IMG/VR virus record: IMGVR_UViG_3300046810_000338
Location: 1 to 64,000 of that record
Strand: one strand, 5' to 3'
Source of the DNA: a virus
DNA: 64,000 nucleotides
Shown here: positions 32,109 to 40,594 of the stretch, one piece after another
How positions within the stretch are numbered: position 1 is the stretch's first letter
Layout: each line of letters starts with the position of its first letter
Notes under the pieces: generated by a model
Told to the model about the DNA's origin: nothing
Databases searched by the model: none
The model's input: the letters and a program-made list of their open reading frames with translations, nothing else
Made by a program: the position numbers and the translations under genes

Positions 32109-32789
32109 ATGGGCGCTAAGAAGTTCTTTCTTCAAGCACAAGAGCAGGGCAAAGTAAAACTTGCCCTGGTAAAGGCCGAGGAAGAAAAAGAGCAAGCTCG
32201 TCTTCAGGCTTTGGAGGATGCAAAACCAAAGCCTTGGGACACCGATCCGTTCTCCACTCTCGACACACTGTTGATCCTGGCTCTAGCTGAGAAGTTTCAT
32301 CCAGGCAAAGGCTTCCATGAAGTTCTGTCCGGTAAACCTAAAAAGTTTCTGGACGTTACTTATCGGGTTGCTACCTGCGTCAGGCAGGCTGTTTACGATA
32401 CTGTCATCAAGCCGATTATGGCCGACCCTCGCCCGTTCAAGAAACTGCAAGAGCGGGTGGATACCTATCTGACACTGGAAGCTGCTACCGAAGAGTTTTC
32501 AGAACAGGGGTATCACGGTGTTCTGATTTACCAAAGCGTCATCTACCCTGTCAAGCTTTATGGTGAGGATAGTGAAGCCATTCTGTGGGGTCGAGAAAAT
32601 GAAACCCATGTCATGCGAATGACTGCCCATGTGGCAGCCACCGCGTGGGGATTGGATGGGATTAACTGTCACATTCTGTTGTTTGCTAGTTGGGGTTTCT
32701 CAGGTCTGATGACCACCATCGGACATGCAGTAACCGACATCCGGGCAGCCTTCCCAGATCATGAAGATCCGAAGGCTGTTAATTCGTAG
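32109..32789 (+). CDS. Unknown protein with N-terminal coiled coil
   Basis: 226 residues from the ATG at 32109, one base after the previous stop. Residues 8-42 form a charged helix likely to be a coiled coil (VKLALVKAEEEKEQARLQALEDA). The C-terminal half has mixed strands and two hydrophobic helices (HILLFASWGFSGLMTTIG) too polar for a sure membrane call. No family is recognised. Confidence 0.7.
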   Translation: MGAKKFFLQAQEQGKVKLALVKAEEEKEQARLQALEDAKPKPWDTDPFSTLDTLLILALAEKFHPGKGFHEVLSGKPKKFLDVTYRVATCVRQAVYDTVIKPIMADPRPFKKLQERVDTYLTLEAATEEFSEQGYHGVLIYQSVIYPVKLYGEDSEAILWGRENETHVMRMTAHVAATAWGLDGINCHILLFASWGFSGLMTTIGHAVTDIRAAFPDHEDPKAVNS

Positions 32790-32803
32790 GAGATGTTTCA
32801 CCC

Positions 32804-33211
32804 ATGCCAAAAGTAATTCTCGCTCACCACTGTACGGGCAAGTCTCGTTACATTCGTGAAGTCAATGCCGCCGGAGGCAAGGCGCTGGAGTTAAAACACA
32901 AAGCACTAATCGTCAGTGACGTGGTCTCTGTATTAAACAACGGTTGGGACGTAGTTGTAGAGGCCTCTGTGGAAGCCGGGGAGATTCTCTCTGCACAGGG
33001 CATTGAGTATTATTTGGTCTATCAAGATCCGACGATCTCAAAACAGCAATACCTTCCTGCACTTACCCGGTCGGGTAGACGCTTGAAGGAAATCCACGAC
33101 ATCCTAAAGACCTGGGTAGAGGACATTAATACTCTGCAAGGCCTTACTGGTTGTATTCACATCAAGCTCGGCGCGAATGAATTCATCGCCGATAAAGTGG
33201 GAGCAGTCTAA
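32804..33211 (+). CDS. P-loop protein, nucleotide-kinase-like
   Basis: 135 residues, AGGAG about 11 bases upstream. It opens VILAHHCTGKSRYIREV: a hydrophobic strand followed by HHCTGKS (8-14), a shortened P-loop in which the usual GxxGxGKS glycines are lost before CTGKS. WDVVVEAS (49-56), then GIEYYLVYQD and RSGRRLKEI resemble the phage kinase-like family with a vVxPx strand and an arginine-rich lid. An active nucleotide or polynucleotide kinase is possible; substrate unknown. Confidence 0.6.
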   Translation: MPKVILAHHCTGKSRYIREVNAAGGKALELKHKALIVSDVVSVLNNGWDVVVEASVEAGEILSAQGIEYYLVYQDPTISKQQYLPALTRSGRRLKEIHDILKTWVEDINTLQGLTGCIHIKLGANEFIADKVGAV

Positions 33212-33212
33212 G

Positions 33213-33878
33213 ATGGACAATGTAGTAGATTTCAAAGCCGCGGCATTGCGTATTCGTGATCACCATCGCCCTGGTAAACTGGTAGGACTGGTTCGTAGTC
33301 TGCGCAAAGCGCACACTCACGCAACCGTGGCTAAGCAAGTATCTGTTTCTCTGTTGACCGCCAACATCCTCGGCAAGATGGTCGGTCACGGCAGCAAAAT
33401 GTGGTGGGACATTGTTGATGTCAATCTTCATCCCGCCATGTTGAAACTCTTCCCTGAAAGCGACTCGCTGGGTATTCGTACCCTGGCCGGTCAAGTTGAA
33501 CTGGGTCGCCCTAGCGACGACTTCATCTACTGTCACGCACACCGTGAAGTGACGATGCCGTATTTCGAAGGCGCGTGGTTGGATGTGGGTCCAAAAGACC
33601 TCACTGCATTGATCGTGTCGGGCGCCGACAAATTTGGCCTGGTGTCTGGTGGGGTCATGCCAATGCTTCAACGAGTGGAAGAAGCTATCGTTGAAACCGG
33701 CCTGTCCATCCGAGCAGTGCGGGCACAGAGCGGCAAGGTTCTTGCGGTGCTGGCTGACCCAGAAGAAAACCATCGTCCGGATGCGTTTGAGCGTACCTGG
33801 TACATGGTCACCGTTAACCTGGAAGTGCTCAACAACGACATCGAGATCATTCGTAGTTCGTTGGCACGTTCCAACTGA
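33213..33878 (+). CDS. Unknown protein (221 residues)
   Basis: Starts at the ATG two bases after the previous stop (MDNVVDFKAAALRIR). A basic helical N-terminus (LVGLVRSLRKAHTHATVAKQ) precedes an alpha/beta body with several histidines (FIYCHAHREVTMPYF). No metal-site pattern is clear enough to assign. The last part is strand-rich (YMVTVNLEVLNNDIEII). Confidence 0.7.
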   Translation: MDNVVDFKAAALRIRDHHRPGKLVGLVRSLRKAHTHATVAKQVSVSLLTANILGKMVGHGSKMWWDIVDVNLHPAMLKLFPESDSLGIRTLAGQVELGRPSDDFIYCHAHREVTMPYFEGAWLDVGPKDLTALIVSGADKFGLVSGGVMPMLQRVEEAIVETGLSIRAVRAQSGKVLAVLADPEENHRPDAFERTWYMVTVNLEVLNNDIEIIRSSLARSN

Positions 33879-33887
33879 GGACTCATC

Positions 33888-34154
33888 ATGGGTCTCAGTG
33901 CAGCAGAGCTGGAGCAAGAAATTCGTTTGGTTGAAGAGATCCAGGTGATGGTCAACCATCAGCGGGATCGCAATGACTTCCAATCGTACCGTACCCGCTG
34001 GCCTAATCCGCTAGCAGACGATCGGACAATGTCTGCCTTAAAGCGACGTGTGTCTATGATCATTCCTGGTGTCAGTTTTACTGTCATCAAGCCATCTGGT
34101 ATCAAAGCGGTATATCCGCAAGTAAAGCTTTCTGTGTTACGCGGTAAAGAATAG
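33888..34154 (+). CDS. Small unknown protein ending the operon
   Basis: 88 residues, GAGGA seven bases upstream of the ATG. A helical first half with acidic residues is followed by a basic strand-rich end (SMIIPGVSFTVIKPSG, VYPQVKLSVLRG). No family is recognised. A perfect TTCG-capped hairpin follows within ten bases. Confidence 0.66.
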   Translation: MGLSAAELEQEIRLVEEIQVMVNHQRDRNDFQSYRTRWPNPLADDRTMSALKRRVSMIIPGVSFTVIKPSGIKAVYPQVKLSVLRGKE

Positions 34155-34163
34155 ATCGCATAA

Positions 34164-34189
34164 GCTCCCCCATCTTCGGATGGGGGAGC
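34164..34189 (+). terminator. Perfect hairpin with TTCG tetraloop, then TTATGCC and T-run
   Basis: GCTCCCCCATC (34164-34174) pairs with 34179-34189 around TTCG. TTATGCC (34197-34203) and a T-run (TTACTTTTTTG) follow: hairpin, TATG and T-rich parts are all present. A left-hand GCATAA (34158-34163) could pair with the TTATGC. Confidence 0.75.
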
Positions 34190-34230
34190 ACTTCTATTAT
34201 GCCTTACTTTTTTGTCTTGTCATTTAAATG

Positions 34231-34259
34231 GATTTCAGACCTGAAGTATCGAACTGGAT
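34231..34259 (+). promoter_or_regulatory. Putative phage early/middle promoter motif
   Basis: GATTTCAGACCTGAAGTATC then GAACTGGATG. A strong copy, 35-60 bases upstream of the second HD-domain gene and just beyond the TATG/T-rich element of the previous unit. Confidence 0.65.
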
Positions 34260-34292
34260 GTAGTATCTGTATTCATCAACTGTGGAGTTTTT

Positions 34293-35021
34293 ATGGCTGA
34301 GTTAAAAGATGTGCTGCACAACCGGGCCCTTGAACTGGTTAGCTTTCTGCCTACTGTCGTCATTGATGACGTGTTGCTCAATCTGCAACGCAATGACCGT
34401 GCTCATCGCTGGGATCATGTCCTGGGCGTTGTACTGGAAGCCGAGAAGATCATTGCTGCTAACCCAGAACTGGATCGCTATAAACGGGTTATCTACGTAG
34501 CGGCCCTCATGCATGACACCATGTGTCACAAGGGTCGAGACAACCATAACGTGCAAGGCGCCATCCATGCCTGTGCAACGATCAGCACCTACGTGCCGTC
34601 GCTGTTCAACGCTGTGGAAATGGATCTGCTCTACTGGGCAATTGTTGAACACCGGGCGTCCTGGAAGTTGGCTCGCAGTAGCCATGTGTCCGACGCGGTT
34701 GCCAGCGCCGATCGCGGCTGCCCTGACCTGTACCGTTTCCTCAAGCGTGCGGTATTGTACCGTGTCAGTAAGTTGCCAGACAACTATGTGATTTCGGTAG
34801 AAACCATCAATGTAATCTGCATTGATTCGCTGGACCACATCCATGACAAGTATGGTCCGAATGGCTATGCCTGGGATACCATTCCCCAGTACGGCCAGGA
34901 GCTGTACGATAAAGAAATCCAGGCGATCAAAGAATCGTTGTCGGGTGATCCTGCCGAGGTCCTGAACGAAATGAAAGATCGTTTCTCCATGTGGACCGAC
35001 GATCTCTATCAGTACGCCTGA
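34293..35021 (+). CDS. HD-domain phosphohydrolase (second copy type)
   Basis: 242 residues, GGAG six bases upstream. HD-superfamily residues: HRWDHVLGV (histidine 37-41 area), AALMHDTMCHKGRDNH (HD at about 74-75), IVEHRASWK and the distal aspartate in VASADRG. The spacing is closer to YfbR/RelA-SpoT-type small HD hydrolases than the first HD protein at 11060, so the two are not recent duplicates. Likely a nucleotide phosphohydrolase in the cytoplasm; substrate unknown. Confidence 0.8.
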   Translation: MAELKDVLHNRALELVSFLPTVVIDDVLLNLQRNDRAHRWDHVLGVVLEAEKIIAANPELDRYKRVIYVAALMHDTMCHKGRDNHNVQGAIHACATISTYVPSLFNAVEMDLLYWAIVEHRASWKLARSSHVSDAVASADRGCPDLYRFLKRAVLYRVSKLPDNYVISVETINVICIDSLDHIHDKYGPNGYAWDTIPQYGQELYDKEIQAIKESLSGDPAEVLNEMKDRFSMWTDDLYQYA

Positions 35022-35105
35022 TTAAGTAATACCTCCAGTATTCAGTAAATGCCCTGAAGTATTTATTGTCTACTTACACTACCCACAACTTTAAGGTAAG
35101 TTGCC

Positions 35106-35366
35106 ATGTTGAACAAAGTTGCATTGATTGCTTTCGCTGTTCTGCTGTCCACCCCCGTAGTGGCTAGCACCGCTGCACAAGAACCCCGTCTTCCTTATCG
35201 CGTCCAAAAGATGCTGGACGATGGCTACATGGTTGCCTACTGCAAGGACAATACTTGCTGGGACGTGGTGACCGATCGAATCGTACACCTGCAAGACTCT
35301 GTCAAGAACGGCTACTGGACCTACGAACATGGTCCGGCAGACGAGCGCACCGCCGCTTCGAATTAA
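35106..35366 (+). CDS. Small periplasmic protein with signal peptide
   Basis: 86 residues. Residues 1-20 are a clear Sec signal (MLNKVALIAFAVLLSTPVVA, cleavage after AxA or VAS). The mature 65-residue protein has two cysteines (YCKDNTCWDVV) that could form a disulfide. AAGG lies nine bases before the ATG. A phage periplasmic protein may act in exclusion or lysis control; no family is recognised. Confidence 0.7.
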   Translation: MLNKVALIAFAVLLSTPVVASTAAQEPRLPYRVQKMLDDGYMVAYCKDNTCWDVVTDRIVHLQDSVKNGYWTYEHGPADERTAASN

Positions 35367-35370
35367 CCAG

Positions 35371-35399
35371 AATTAAAGCCTGAATCATACAGGTGAGCC
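35371..35399 (+). promoter_or_regulatory. Putative promoter motif (partial match)
   Basis: AATTAAAGCCTGAATCATAC then AGGTGAGCCGG. It keeps CCTGAATCATA, identical to the chmA copy at 61127, but has AAAG in place of TCAGA. A further fragment CCTGAAGTATTTAT lies at 35053. Confidence 0.45.
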
Positions 35400-35435
35400 G
35401 GTGTTGCTTTTAAAACCCTTTTATGGACCATTGAA

Positions 35436-36461
35436 ATGAACCTACCTTTAAGGACAGGCATAGCACCCACGCAAGCTGCAAGGCATGCAGTGTGTCAAGA
35501 GATGGATCGTGCTGTCCATCTCATGACACGTCCGGAAGTGTTTCGCATGTTGGGGTTTAACGACCCCGACGCGATGATGAACTTTTCCCAGCGCATCCGC
35601 ACCAACCTGGACCCGATGGTCTACAGCTACGTCGAAAACGGGGCAAAGCGGCTGCCTCCGATGGAGAGCATCTTTAATCCAGAGATGACCTGGATTAACA
35701 TGTTCCTGTACATCATCATCACTCGTGCGAATTTGACGTACCGTGATCTTGGGCGAGCGGTTAGCAACCTTCACCAAGCCGATGGTCGCATCGAGCGAGT
35801 AATCGCTCTTATGCTCGACTACGTGAACTGTCCGGAATACTGGGACGGTCATACCGAGATGACTACGGCGGTGTTGAAGGAAGCTAACATGCGCCCTAAT
35901 CACCGCGTGAACTTCGATGGCGATGACCTTCGCTGTGTGGCCAACCTTTACGGGTTTGGCCGGGTGCGGGTAATGAATGCCCGTAACGTTGACATGGTGG
36001 TTGCCGAAGATCTGGTGAAAGAGGTGGAAGAAGCATTACCTCCTCTTAGCCTGGTTTCGATCCGTCCCAAAGATCACCAGATGCTCTTCAAAGCGTTTGC
36101 GATCAACCGGGCCAACCGTAACTCGGGTAACTCGACGTACTACTCTGTACCAGCCAGCGATGAGCGCTGCGCCGAGGTGATCCATGATTACCTGGTCGCT
36201 ACTCGCAAGCTGGCATTGGGGGAAGTCTCTCTGGATGCAATGCCAGCGATTGGTGTGTATGTAGATTGGCATCGTCGCTCTTTGATTGGGATGATCCCTC
36301 AACCTCGGGAAGGTCATGCTATTGACTTGTTCAAAAGCAAACTGGGGTTGGACTTGGCCAATGTTGGCACGGCTCATCCTCAAGACCAAGCCATTATCAC
36401 CGTTACTTCGTTGTTGACTGTAACCCTGATGCCCAGGACGCAGCTCAACGTATTGCATTGA
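35436..36461 (+). CDS. Unknown 341-residue protein
   Basis: No strong ribosome binding site; the ATG (MNLPLRTGIAPTQAARH) follows TTTTATGGACC. Helical N-terminal half (VFRMLGFNDPDAMMNFSQRI, MFLYIIITRANLTYRDLG), then an alpha/beta part with FDGDDLRCVANLYGFGRVRVM. No catalytic motif is recognised. It is followed by an AlpA-like regulator gene. Confidence 0.72.
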   Translation: MNLPLRTGIAPTQAARHAVCQEMDRAVHLMTRPEVFRMLGFNDPDAMMNFSQRIRTNLDPMVYSYVENGAKRLPPMESIFNPEMTWINMFLYIIITRANLTYRDLGRAVSNLHQADGRIERVIALMLDYVNCPEYWDGHTEMTTAVLKEANMRPNHRVNFDGDDLRCVANLYGFGRVRVMNARNVDMVVAEDLVKEVEEALPPLSLVSIRPKDHQMLFKAFAINRANRNSGNSTYYSVPASDERCAEVIHDYLVATRKLALGEVSLDAMPAIGVYVDWHRRSLIGMIPQPREGHAIDLFKSKLGLDLANVGTAHPQDQAIITVTSLLTVTLMPRTQLNVLH

Positions 36462-36471
36462 GGTAGTCAGT

Positions 36472-36714
36472 ATGGCCACGCCAGAAGACGATATCAACAT
36501 CGACACTTTCCTCCAAGACTACATCACTCGAAAAGAAGTGCTAGCCATCTTGGGGGTTAGTTCAACTACCCTTGCTCGATTGATGGACACTGAAAAGCAA
36601 CAGTGCCCATTTCCAGGCCACGCCATTAAGTTGGGTGGTGTAAAACGCTGGCGACTGACCGATATAAAAGAATGGTTGGCCAAAGGCGGCAGTAAGCCAT
36701 GGAGCAACTCGTGA
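36472..36714 (+). CDS. AlpA/excisionase-like helix-turn-helix regulator
   Basis: 80 residues. The segment YITRKEVLAILGVSSTTLARL (17-37) and KLGGVKRWRLTDIKEWL (about 53-69) give the MerR-like winged helix of AlpA, Cox and Xis proteins: helix-turn-helix, wing with a G..RW/RF motif, then the helix ending IxxWL. Such proteins bind DNA as small regulators. In a lytic jumbo phage with no integrase it is more likely a transcription regulator than an excisionase. The stop overlaps the next GTG start. Confidence 0.8.
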   Translation: MATPEDDINIDTFLQDYITRKEVLAILGVSSTTLARLMDTEKQQCPFPGHAIKLGGVKRWRLTDIKEWLAKGGSKPWSNS

Positions 36715-37088
36715 TTAAAGTTCATCTGATACTCACCCCCACCCGTGAGACCATTCAACAGGGTGGGACGGTGGACGTGCTGATGCTGCTGCACAATGAA
36801 TCTGGCATTTCTGAATACGCCATTATTCAAAAGCAGTTGCTGACTGGCAAGTGGCACGACATGGTTGTGGAGGAGATCACTCAACAGCGGTTGGTTGGGG
36901 CTCGCATTCCAGTGGTTGGTACGCTGTTGACTTCGATCAATCTGTGCAATCGGCGGCGGGTGTTTGAAACCAACCGTGGGGCCGTGCGAATTATCAATTC
37001 GACAGGCACCCCCGAATACGAGGTCATTGCTGATCCAAGGAATGACCCAGGTTTCCAGGACTTCATCACCAAACTCGGCCAACTCTGA
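36711..37088 (+). CDS. Unknown protein coupled to AlpA-like gene
   Basis: 125 residues from a GTG that overlaps the upstream stop (GTGA), with GGAG six bases before it; an ATG 12 bases earlier (MEQL) is possible. Strand-rich N-terminus (VIKVHLILTPTRETI) and a basic middle (NLCNRRRVFETNRG). No family is recognised. Confidence 0.68.
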   Translation: MIKVHLILTPTRETIQQGGTVDVLMLLHNESGISEYAIIQKQLLTGKWHDMVVEEITQQRLVGARIPVVGTLLTSINLCNRRRVFETNRGAVRIINSTGTPEYEVIADPRNDPGFQDFITKLGQL

Positions 37089-37146
37089 CAGTCTTTTAAA
37101 CTGAGCAGGTTGGACCCTTACTCTCTATCTCCTAAAGGGGAATAAC

Positions 37147-38214
37147 ATGAATTTGAACGGCTTTCTTGGATCTTCTTTCCAGGCCAAGTACAACCTGTCT
37201 GACCGTGACGTCAGTACACTGGAATTCTTCATCTCGGTGCTACGCGAAAATTACGAGGTGCGGTTGAAAGGCAGCTCGCTGCTTGAACGATTCGACAGCC
37301 TCAGCGAAGTGGCTTACTTCAACCGCGTGCAGAGCAGCGAGGGTGTGTTTGGTGGGTTCCTGCAATTGCACAACACTCGTGTGCACCCTCGGGAGATTAC
37401 CGAAATCTTCCACGAGTGGCTGACCGAACAACGCGGGCTGGACAGGGTTGCATTGGTGTTGATCACCGAGATTGACGTTCGGTGGCTTAGCGCCGGCGAA
37501 GATCTGGCCGAAGCCGAAGAGCCGGTCGAAGGCGGCGAGGATGAGCCAAGCGAAGCGCGTGCCGAGATGTCTCGTGGTACTTGGTTGCAGAGCGGGCAGT
37601 ATCCATACGACAACCAGTTCCACGACCTGAACACCGTAAACGTCAATGAACCAGGTGTGCCAGTTCCGGTGCAAGTGGCGGCGATGTTCTACAGTGCCCG
37701 CAATAAGGACGGCGATCTGATTCCTTCCTTGCTGGAACAGGTATCGGACATGTTGGGCCAGGCCCTCGTTGCAGAAATGCATAAGGCAGCGAGTCCTAAT
37801 CGTCCCACCTCTGCACTGTGGCCGACCAACACCGAGCATTGGATCTTTGGCGATGAAGCTTTCAATCTCCATCCAGTCTGGCCTGTCCCTGCTGGCACCC
37901 CGCTGCGCGATAAACTGATCGAAGACATTCGTACTGCTGCGAAGTTCTCCCTGGCGCGTACCAGTGGTCAAGGCACTACGCGGATCTTCAATCTGGAAGG
38001 CTTTATCAGCAACATGATCTTCGGCCTGATCGGCAGTGGCGCTCCTGGCGACGTTGCTTACGACTGGCGGGCGATGGTTGACCAGTACCTACCGGTGGCC
38101 GAAGCTGTCGTCGCAGAAGATGTAACCGCAGGCACCAACATCGAACTCGGCGTTGGCGATAATGGGGAAGACGAGGCTGTTGATACCCGCTTTGTTAGTG
38201 ACCCCGAAGACTGA
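37147..38214 (+). CDS. Unknown 355-residue acidic protein
   Basis: AAAGGGG is eight bases before the ATG. The N-terminal 120 residues are helical, followed by an acidic linker (about 120-142, EDLAEAEEPVEGGEDEPSEA) and a C-terminal domain with W-rich segments (TEHWIFGDEAFNLHPVWPVP), ending in another acidic tail. Codons are mostly of the preferred type. A virion-associated or injected protein is possible, but so is an early regulator; no family is recognised. Confidence 0.72.
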   Translation: MNLNGFLGSSFQAKYNLSDRDVSTLEFFISVLRENYEVRLKGSSLLERFDSLSEVAYFNRVQSSEGVFGGFLQLHNTRVHPREITEIFHEWLTEQRGLDRVALVLITEIDVRWLSAGEDLAEAEEPVEGGEDEPSEARAEMSRGTWLQSGQYPYDNQFHDLNTVNVNEPGVPVPVQVAAMFYSARNKDGDLIPSLLEQVSDMLGQALVAEMHKAASPNRPTSALWPTNTEHWIFGDEAFNLHPVWPVPAGTPLRDKLIEDIRTAAKFSLARTSGQGTTRIFNLEGFISNMIFGLIGSGAPGDVAYDWRAMVDQYLPVAEAVVAEDVTAGTNIELGVGDNGEDEAVDTRFVSDPED

Positions 38215-38225
38215 TACGTAACCCA

Positions 38226-38254
38226 CCCACTCTCCTAGCAGCTAGGAGAGTGGG
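38226..38254 (+). terminator. Perfect hairpin followed by TTATGCC
   Basis: A 14-base arm CCCACTCTCCTAGC (38226-38239) pairs with 38241-38254. CTTATGCC follows directly, with no CATAA on the left side, so the TATG element is not part of the stem. Confidence 0.75.
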
Positions 38255-38327
38255 CTTATGCCGTCATTGGAGCTCCTGTAAGGGCGTCTGAGCGGTTTAA
38301 ATAGATAACCGAAGAAAGGATAAGGCA

Positions 38328-39368
38328 ATGTTTACAACCCGTCTCGTGAGCGATCTGGGGAATGCTATCTTGGATTTCTCCAAGACCCATGGTCGTACTA
38401 CTCTGACTGCTGATCATCGCCAACTGTTTGTTAGCGATTATTGCAACCGTGAAAGCATGGCTCGGTTGCCGTGGCGGTTGATGAATTCCAACTCTGTTGA
38501 CCAGGTGTTTAAAATCGCCAAACAGTTGCACGGCGAATTCAAAGGCCCGTTCGAACTCCCCTACACTCAAGGTTGGTTGGACAACGTTCTGGCTAGCTGG
38601 AACTTTGGTGGGGTCAACCAACCGGTTGTTGTTACCTTGGCCGAAAGCCTGTGGTTTAACGATGTCATCGAACACTACGACGTGGGCACCAGTAACCCAA
38701 ACAAACGCTTCATGGTGTTGTTGCAGAAGCGGTTGGTCAAAGACGTGCAGAAGGCTACCAGCACCGCTCACGGCGACCGCATGACGAATGCGGCGATGGT
38801 GTCGGCTCAGAGCTGCATTCATTGCGGTCTGGACAAAGTTCTGGTCGGTACCTACGATCAAGACCTATGTCGTCTATTGGGTCTGCCTTTGATTATGGAA
38901 GAAGGTATTCCTGACTGGAGCGGCAATCCGTGGCTGGAAGAGCAGGTTGGCAAAGTGCACGGTATCGGTGTAGTGGGTGGCCCTGGCTGGACCAGCATGA
39001 ACAACCTGTGCAACCTGATGCACTGGGCTATCTACAATTCGTACAGTCCTCTCAACATCAACCTCAATGCAACAAAAATTGAAGAGGACGATTCGGCTGG
39101 TCGCGTATTGGACATAAGCTGGTTGAAGGTTTTCATCCGACATCCGCCATCCATGATCTTGAGCACATTCATGGGGGACGCTCTGGATACGGTTATCCGT
39201 ACCCCGATCGATCTCGAAATGTTGGGCAACATGAACGGCGTCAATCGGGATATGGTCGCGGTTGTTCTGGCCTGTGTTGCTCATGTCCAGGATGAGTTTC
39301 ATCCTATCATCCGTAAACATTTTCCTATGCGGTTGAATACCGGCAAGGATAAAGGGGAAGCAAAATGA
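38328..39368 (+). CDS. Unknown 346-residue protein
   Basis: AAGGATAAGG precedes the ATG. It is helical with a cysteine pair (SCIHCGLDK, about 164-172) and a glycine-rich turn (VHGIGVVGGPGWTSMNN). No catalytic motif is recognised. The stop overlaps the next start as ATGA, and three unknown genes of similar size follow one another here. Confidence 0.72.
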   Translation: MFTTRLVSDLGNAILDFSKTHGRTTLTADHRQLFVSDYCNRESMARLPWRLMNSNSVDQVFKIAKQLHGEFKGPFELPYTQGWLDNVLASWNFGGVNQPVVVTLAESLWFNDVIEHYDVGTSNPNKRFMVLLQKRLVKDVQKATSTAHGDRMTNAAMVSAQSCIHCGLDKVLVGTYDQDLCRLLGLPLIMEEGIPDWSGNPWLEEQVGKVHGIGVVGGPGWTSMNNLCNLMHWAIYNSYSPLNINLNATKIEEDDSAGRVLDISWLKVFIRHPPSMILSTFMGDALDTVIRTPIDLEMLGNMNGVNRDMVAVVLACVAHVQDEFHPIIRKHFPMRLNTGKDKGEAK

Positions 39369-40534
39369 GTAAAGACATGTTCATGGCCAAGGTCATTGCA
39401 GGCCTGGCCGATTTGGCCATGGCGGTGTATAAAGAAGCCATGGAGGAATATGCAACCGAATACGGGCCCGGTGACCAGGAGATGGATACCGTTGACACCG
39501 ATGCGGGCTACGCATGGCGCGACAATGCTCTCAGGGTAGCGCTTGAGCAGCAGATCCAATCTGGCAGGCTGTCGGCATTGCTGCGGGTACCCAGCGTCGC
39601 ACTCACTCCACGGTTCATTAACCAGCTGTGTCGTTTTGTACTGGATTCTTCATTGCACGACATCAATGAGGGATATATCGATATCCATCTGGAACAGAAG
39701 CTGCGGGAGGACATGCGGGCCTACACCTGGAACCCAGAGATGCGCCGGCTACTGATAACTCAAAGGACAAAGATGGCGCTGTACTTGATCGATCGTTTGT
39801 TCAAGTTCTCGTCGGTGCACGATGACCGTAAGTACATCGACGATCAGCACTTCCAATACATGCACATCTGGTCCTACGGGTTTCTGAGTTACCAGCTACG
39901 TATGCAGGCTCTGGTTAACGATGTCTTCTCCCCAGAAGAATCGTGCATGTTCCAGGAAAGAACCTCGGTTGGCCAAGAGCGGGTTGCTGAACTGGCTGCC
40001 TTTGCCTGCCTGCCCAAATGGGTGGTGATGGAATATGGGCGGCACCAAAAAGATGCTGGGCGGTTAAACAATTTGCAGGTGATGGATGGAACGGCAGAGA
40101 ATCTGTCCACTCCAACCAAACTGATGCTTTTGTATTGGGGCTTCCCAATCAAAACGCGTGACGAACGGCTCAAGGAAGACGAGCTATATCTGTTCCTTAA
40201 CCAAGTCCCTGGTCGTTTCTTTGACGGTAGTAACGACGATACCGTAAAGAAGATTGCCATTCGCGCAGCCTACAATCTTTTCCTGGCCCGCGCTGCGGAT
40301 CATCTGGAAAGTAAAGTGCTGTGGAACGGGCTCAATCTGCGCGAGTGTCACTTTGAGGACGAGGACGTAGACTTCACCTTGGATGCCGTGCCCATTTATA
40401 TCTGGATGGGTGGCGACAAGCAACAAATTGGTCGGTCCTATCACCATGCTCAATTGAACCGACTCTCTTATCTGATCACAGCCATCACAGAAGTGGTGCG
40501 CGAAGATCTGGATGCTCGCGGCTACATCTGCTAA
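39365..40534 (+). CDS. Unknown 389-residue protein, paralogue of the next gene
   Basis: AAAGGGG lies upstream of the ATGA overlap. Helical throughout. Two blocks recur in the following gene: VALTPRFINQLCRFVLDSSL (here about 77-96, there LEPRFIAGLVSVSLNLI) and YMHIWSYGFLSYQLRMQALV (about 168-187, there TYLKIWAMRFVGAEHFLEQV), at similar spacing. The two genes are therefore likely old duplicates. No family is recognised. Confidence 0.74.
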   Translation: MSKDMFMAKVIAGLADLAMAVYKEAMEEYATEYGPGDQEMDTVDTDAGYAWRDNALRVALEQQIQSGRLSALLRVPSVALTPRFINQLCRFVLDSSLHDINEGYIDIHLEQKLREDMRAYTWNPEMRRLLITQRTKMALYLIDRLFKFSSVHDDRKYIDDQHFQYMHIWSYGFLSYQLRMQALVNDVFSPEESCMFQERTSVGQERVAELAAFACLPKWVVMEYGRHQKDAGRLNNLQVMDGTAENLSTPTKLMLLYWGFPIKTRDERLKEDELYLFLNQVPGRFFDGSNDDTVKKIAIRAAYNLFLARAADHLESKVLWNGLNLRECHFEDEDVDFTLDAVPIYIWMGGDKQQIGRSYHHAQLNRLSYLITAITEVVREDLDARGYIC

Positions 40535-40543
40535 ACCCACAAC

Positions 40544-40570
40544 GCCTGTGAGCAATTTCTGCTCACAGGC
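40544..40570 (+). terminator. Perfect hairpin followed by TTTATG
   Basis: GCCTGTGAGCA (40544-40554) pairs with TGCTCACAGGC (40560-40570). TTTATG follows at once, and the next gene's ribosome binding site GAGGAG comes ten bases later. No CATAAA on the left arm. Confidence 0.72.
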
Positions 40571-40594
40571 TTTATGACATTTGAGGAGTTACAC

